The notes under the pieces were generated by a model, which was not told the DNA's origin, did not search any database, and saw only the letters and a program-made list of their open reading frames with translations. From Rhodococcus tibetensis (lineage in GTDB: Bacteria > Actinomycetota > Actinomycetes > Mycobacteriales > Mycobacteriaceae): a stretch of 64,000 nucleotides of DNA. A program made the translations under genes and the position numbers. Positions 63,412-64,000 of the stretch are shown piece by piece (the first letter of the stretch is position 1; the number at the start of each line of letters is the position of its first letter). The stretch is from contig NZ_JANFQF010000010.1 of the NCBI RefSeq assembly GCF_024438035.1, positions 1-64,000 on the forward strand, in the 5' to 3' direction.

Positions 63412-64000
63412 GACGGCAGGCTCTCGTCGACTCGTGCATGACCGGTGAGCGAGAGGAAAACGTCGTCGAGCGACGGTCGTCGAAGTGCGATGTCGGCAAG
63501 TTTCACACCAGCCATGTCGAGCCGACGAAGTACCTCAGCGAGAGTTTGGGCGCCGTGTTCGGCCGGAATGGACAAGCGGTCGGAGCCTTCCTCGATGACG
63601 CGGTCGGGAGGGCACAGGCTCGCCAGAACCTCGCGTACCCGCGGCAGGTCGGCGAGCTGGACCGGCACCACTTCGCAATAGCTGCCGCCGGTTCGGGCCT
63701 TCAAGTCGTCCGCCGAGCCTTCGGCGATCACCGTGCCCTTGTCGATGACGACAATGTTGTCGCTGAGCAAGTCGGCTTCTTCGAGGTACTGCGTGGTGAG
63801 CAGAATGGTGATGCCCTGATCTTTCAACGCGGACACGAGGCCCCACACGCCTTGGCGGCTGCGGGGGTCGAGACCGGTGGTCGGTTCGTCGAGGAACACC
63901 ACTTCCGGCCGGATCACCAGACCACACGCGATGTCGACGCGCCGGCGCATACCGCCCGAGTAACCGGACACCTTCCGGTCTCCGGCCTCGACGAGGTCGA
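63408..64000 (-). CDS. ABC exporter ATPase (DrrA-like), C-terminal part
   Basis: The gene runs off the right edge; about 197 C-terminal residues are present. They contain the ABC signature YSGGMRRRVDIA, Walker B VVFLDEPTTGLD, the D-loop and the switch segment LTTQYLEEAD, followed by the C-terminal domain seen in DrrA proteins that couples to the permease. Walker A lies outside. It powers the two permeases encoded directly downstream. Export of a lipid or of a secondary metabolite is possible; a link to the NRPS about 26 kb away is speculative. Confidence 0.9.
   Translation of the reverse strand, partial: DLVEAGDRKVSGYSGGMRRRVDIACGLVIRPEVVFLDEPTTGLDPRSRQGVWGLVSALKDQGITILLTTQYLEEADLLSDNIVVIDKGTVIAEGSADDLKARTGGSYCEVVPVQLADLPRVREVLASLCPPDRVIEEGSDRLSIPAEHGAQTLAEVLRRLDMAGVKLADIALRRPSLDDVFLSLTGHARVDESLPS

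Overview
The window comes from a high-GC actinobacterium, most likely Rhodococcus, Nocardia or a close mycolic-acid-containing relative. The evidence is a complete yrbE/mce operon with a FadD5-type ligase, a tandem TetR regulator of the Mce3R type, an MpaB-family protein, GC-rich codon use and frequent four-base ATGA/GTGA gene overlaps. No tRNA, rRNA, CRISPR array, transposase or prophage gene was recognised.

Left edge (1-2136): the tail of a thiolase, then an acetoacetyl-CoA synthetase. About 1.1 kb of lower-GC DNA without a convincing gene (2137-3246) follows.

Secondary-metabolite locus (3247-42710): one TTG-started gene encodes an 11,286-residue nonribosomal peptide synthetase (NRPS). I read nine modules: C-A-T-E / C-A-T x6 / C-A-T-E / C-A-T-E, starting with an EntF-like condensation domain and ending in an epimerisation domain with no thioesterase. 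Modules 2-3 and 4-5 look like a duplicated pair. The second member of each pair carries a vestigial extra adenylation-domain N-terminus and a changed A3 motif. A perfect 17-bp-stem hairpin ends the gene. A family 2 glycosyltransferase follows. Convergent to it is a four-gene, ATGA-coupled operon, papB-papA-papC plus an AurF/CmlI-type diiron arylamine N-oxygenase. That operon should make 4-aminophenylalanine (or its keto acid) and oxidise the arylamine towards hydroxylamine, nitroso or nitro. Together these suggest an uncharacterised nonribosomal peptide carrying a 4-amino- or 4-nitrophenylalanine-type residue. A releasing enzyme or partner synthetase, and any MbtH protein, must lie outside the window.

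Lipid-metabolism region (42916-51773): a secreted lipase/esterase, an acyl-CoA dehydrogenase with a GntR-family regulator, a divergent aldehyde dehydrogenase with an MpaB-family protein, the Mce3R-like regulator, a nitronate-monooxygenase-family enzyme and an enoyl-CoA hydratase. Several intergenic regions hold clear inverted repeats that look like operators.

Mce region (51978-61712): fadD5, yrbEA, yrbEB and mceA-F form a tightly packed operon for an ATP-driven lipid or steroid importer, with an inverted repeat over its likely promoter. A convergent DrrABC-like ABC exporter (61751-64000, ATPase cut by the window edge) closes the window.
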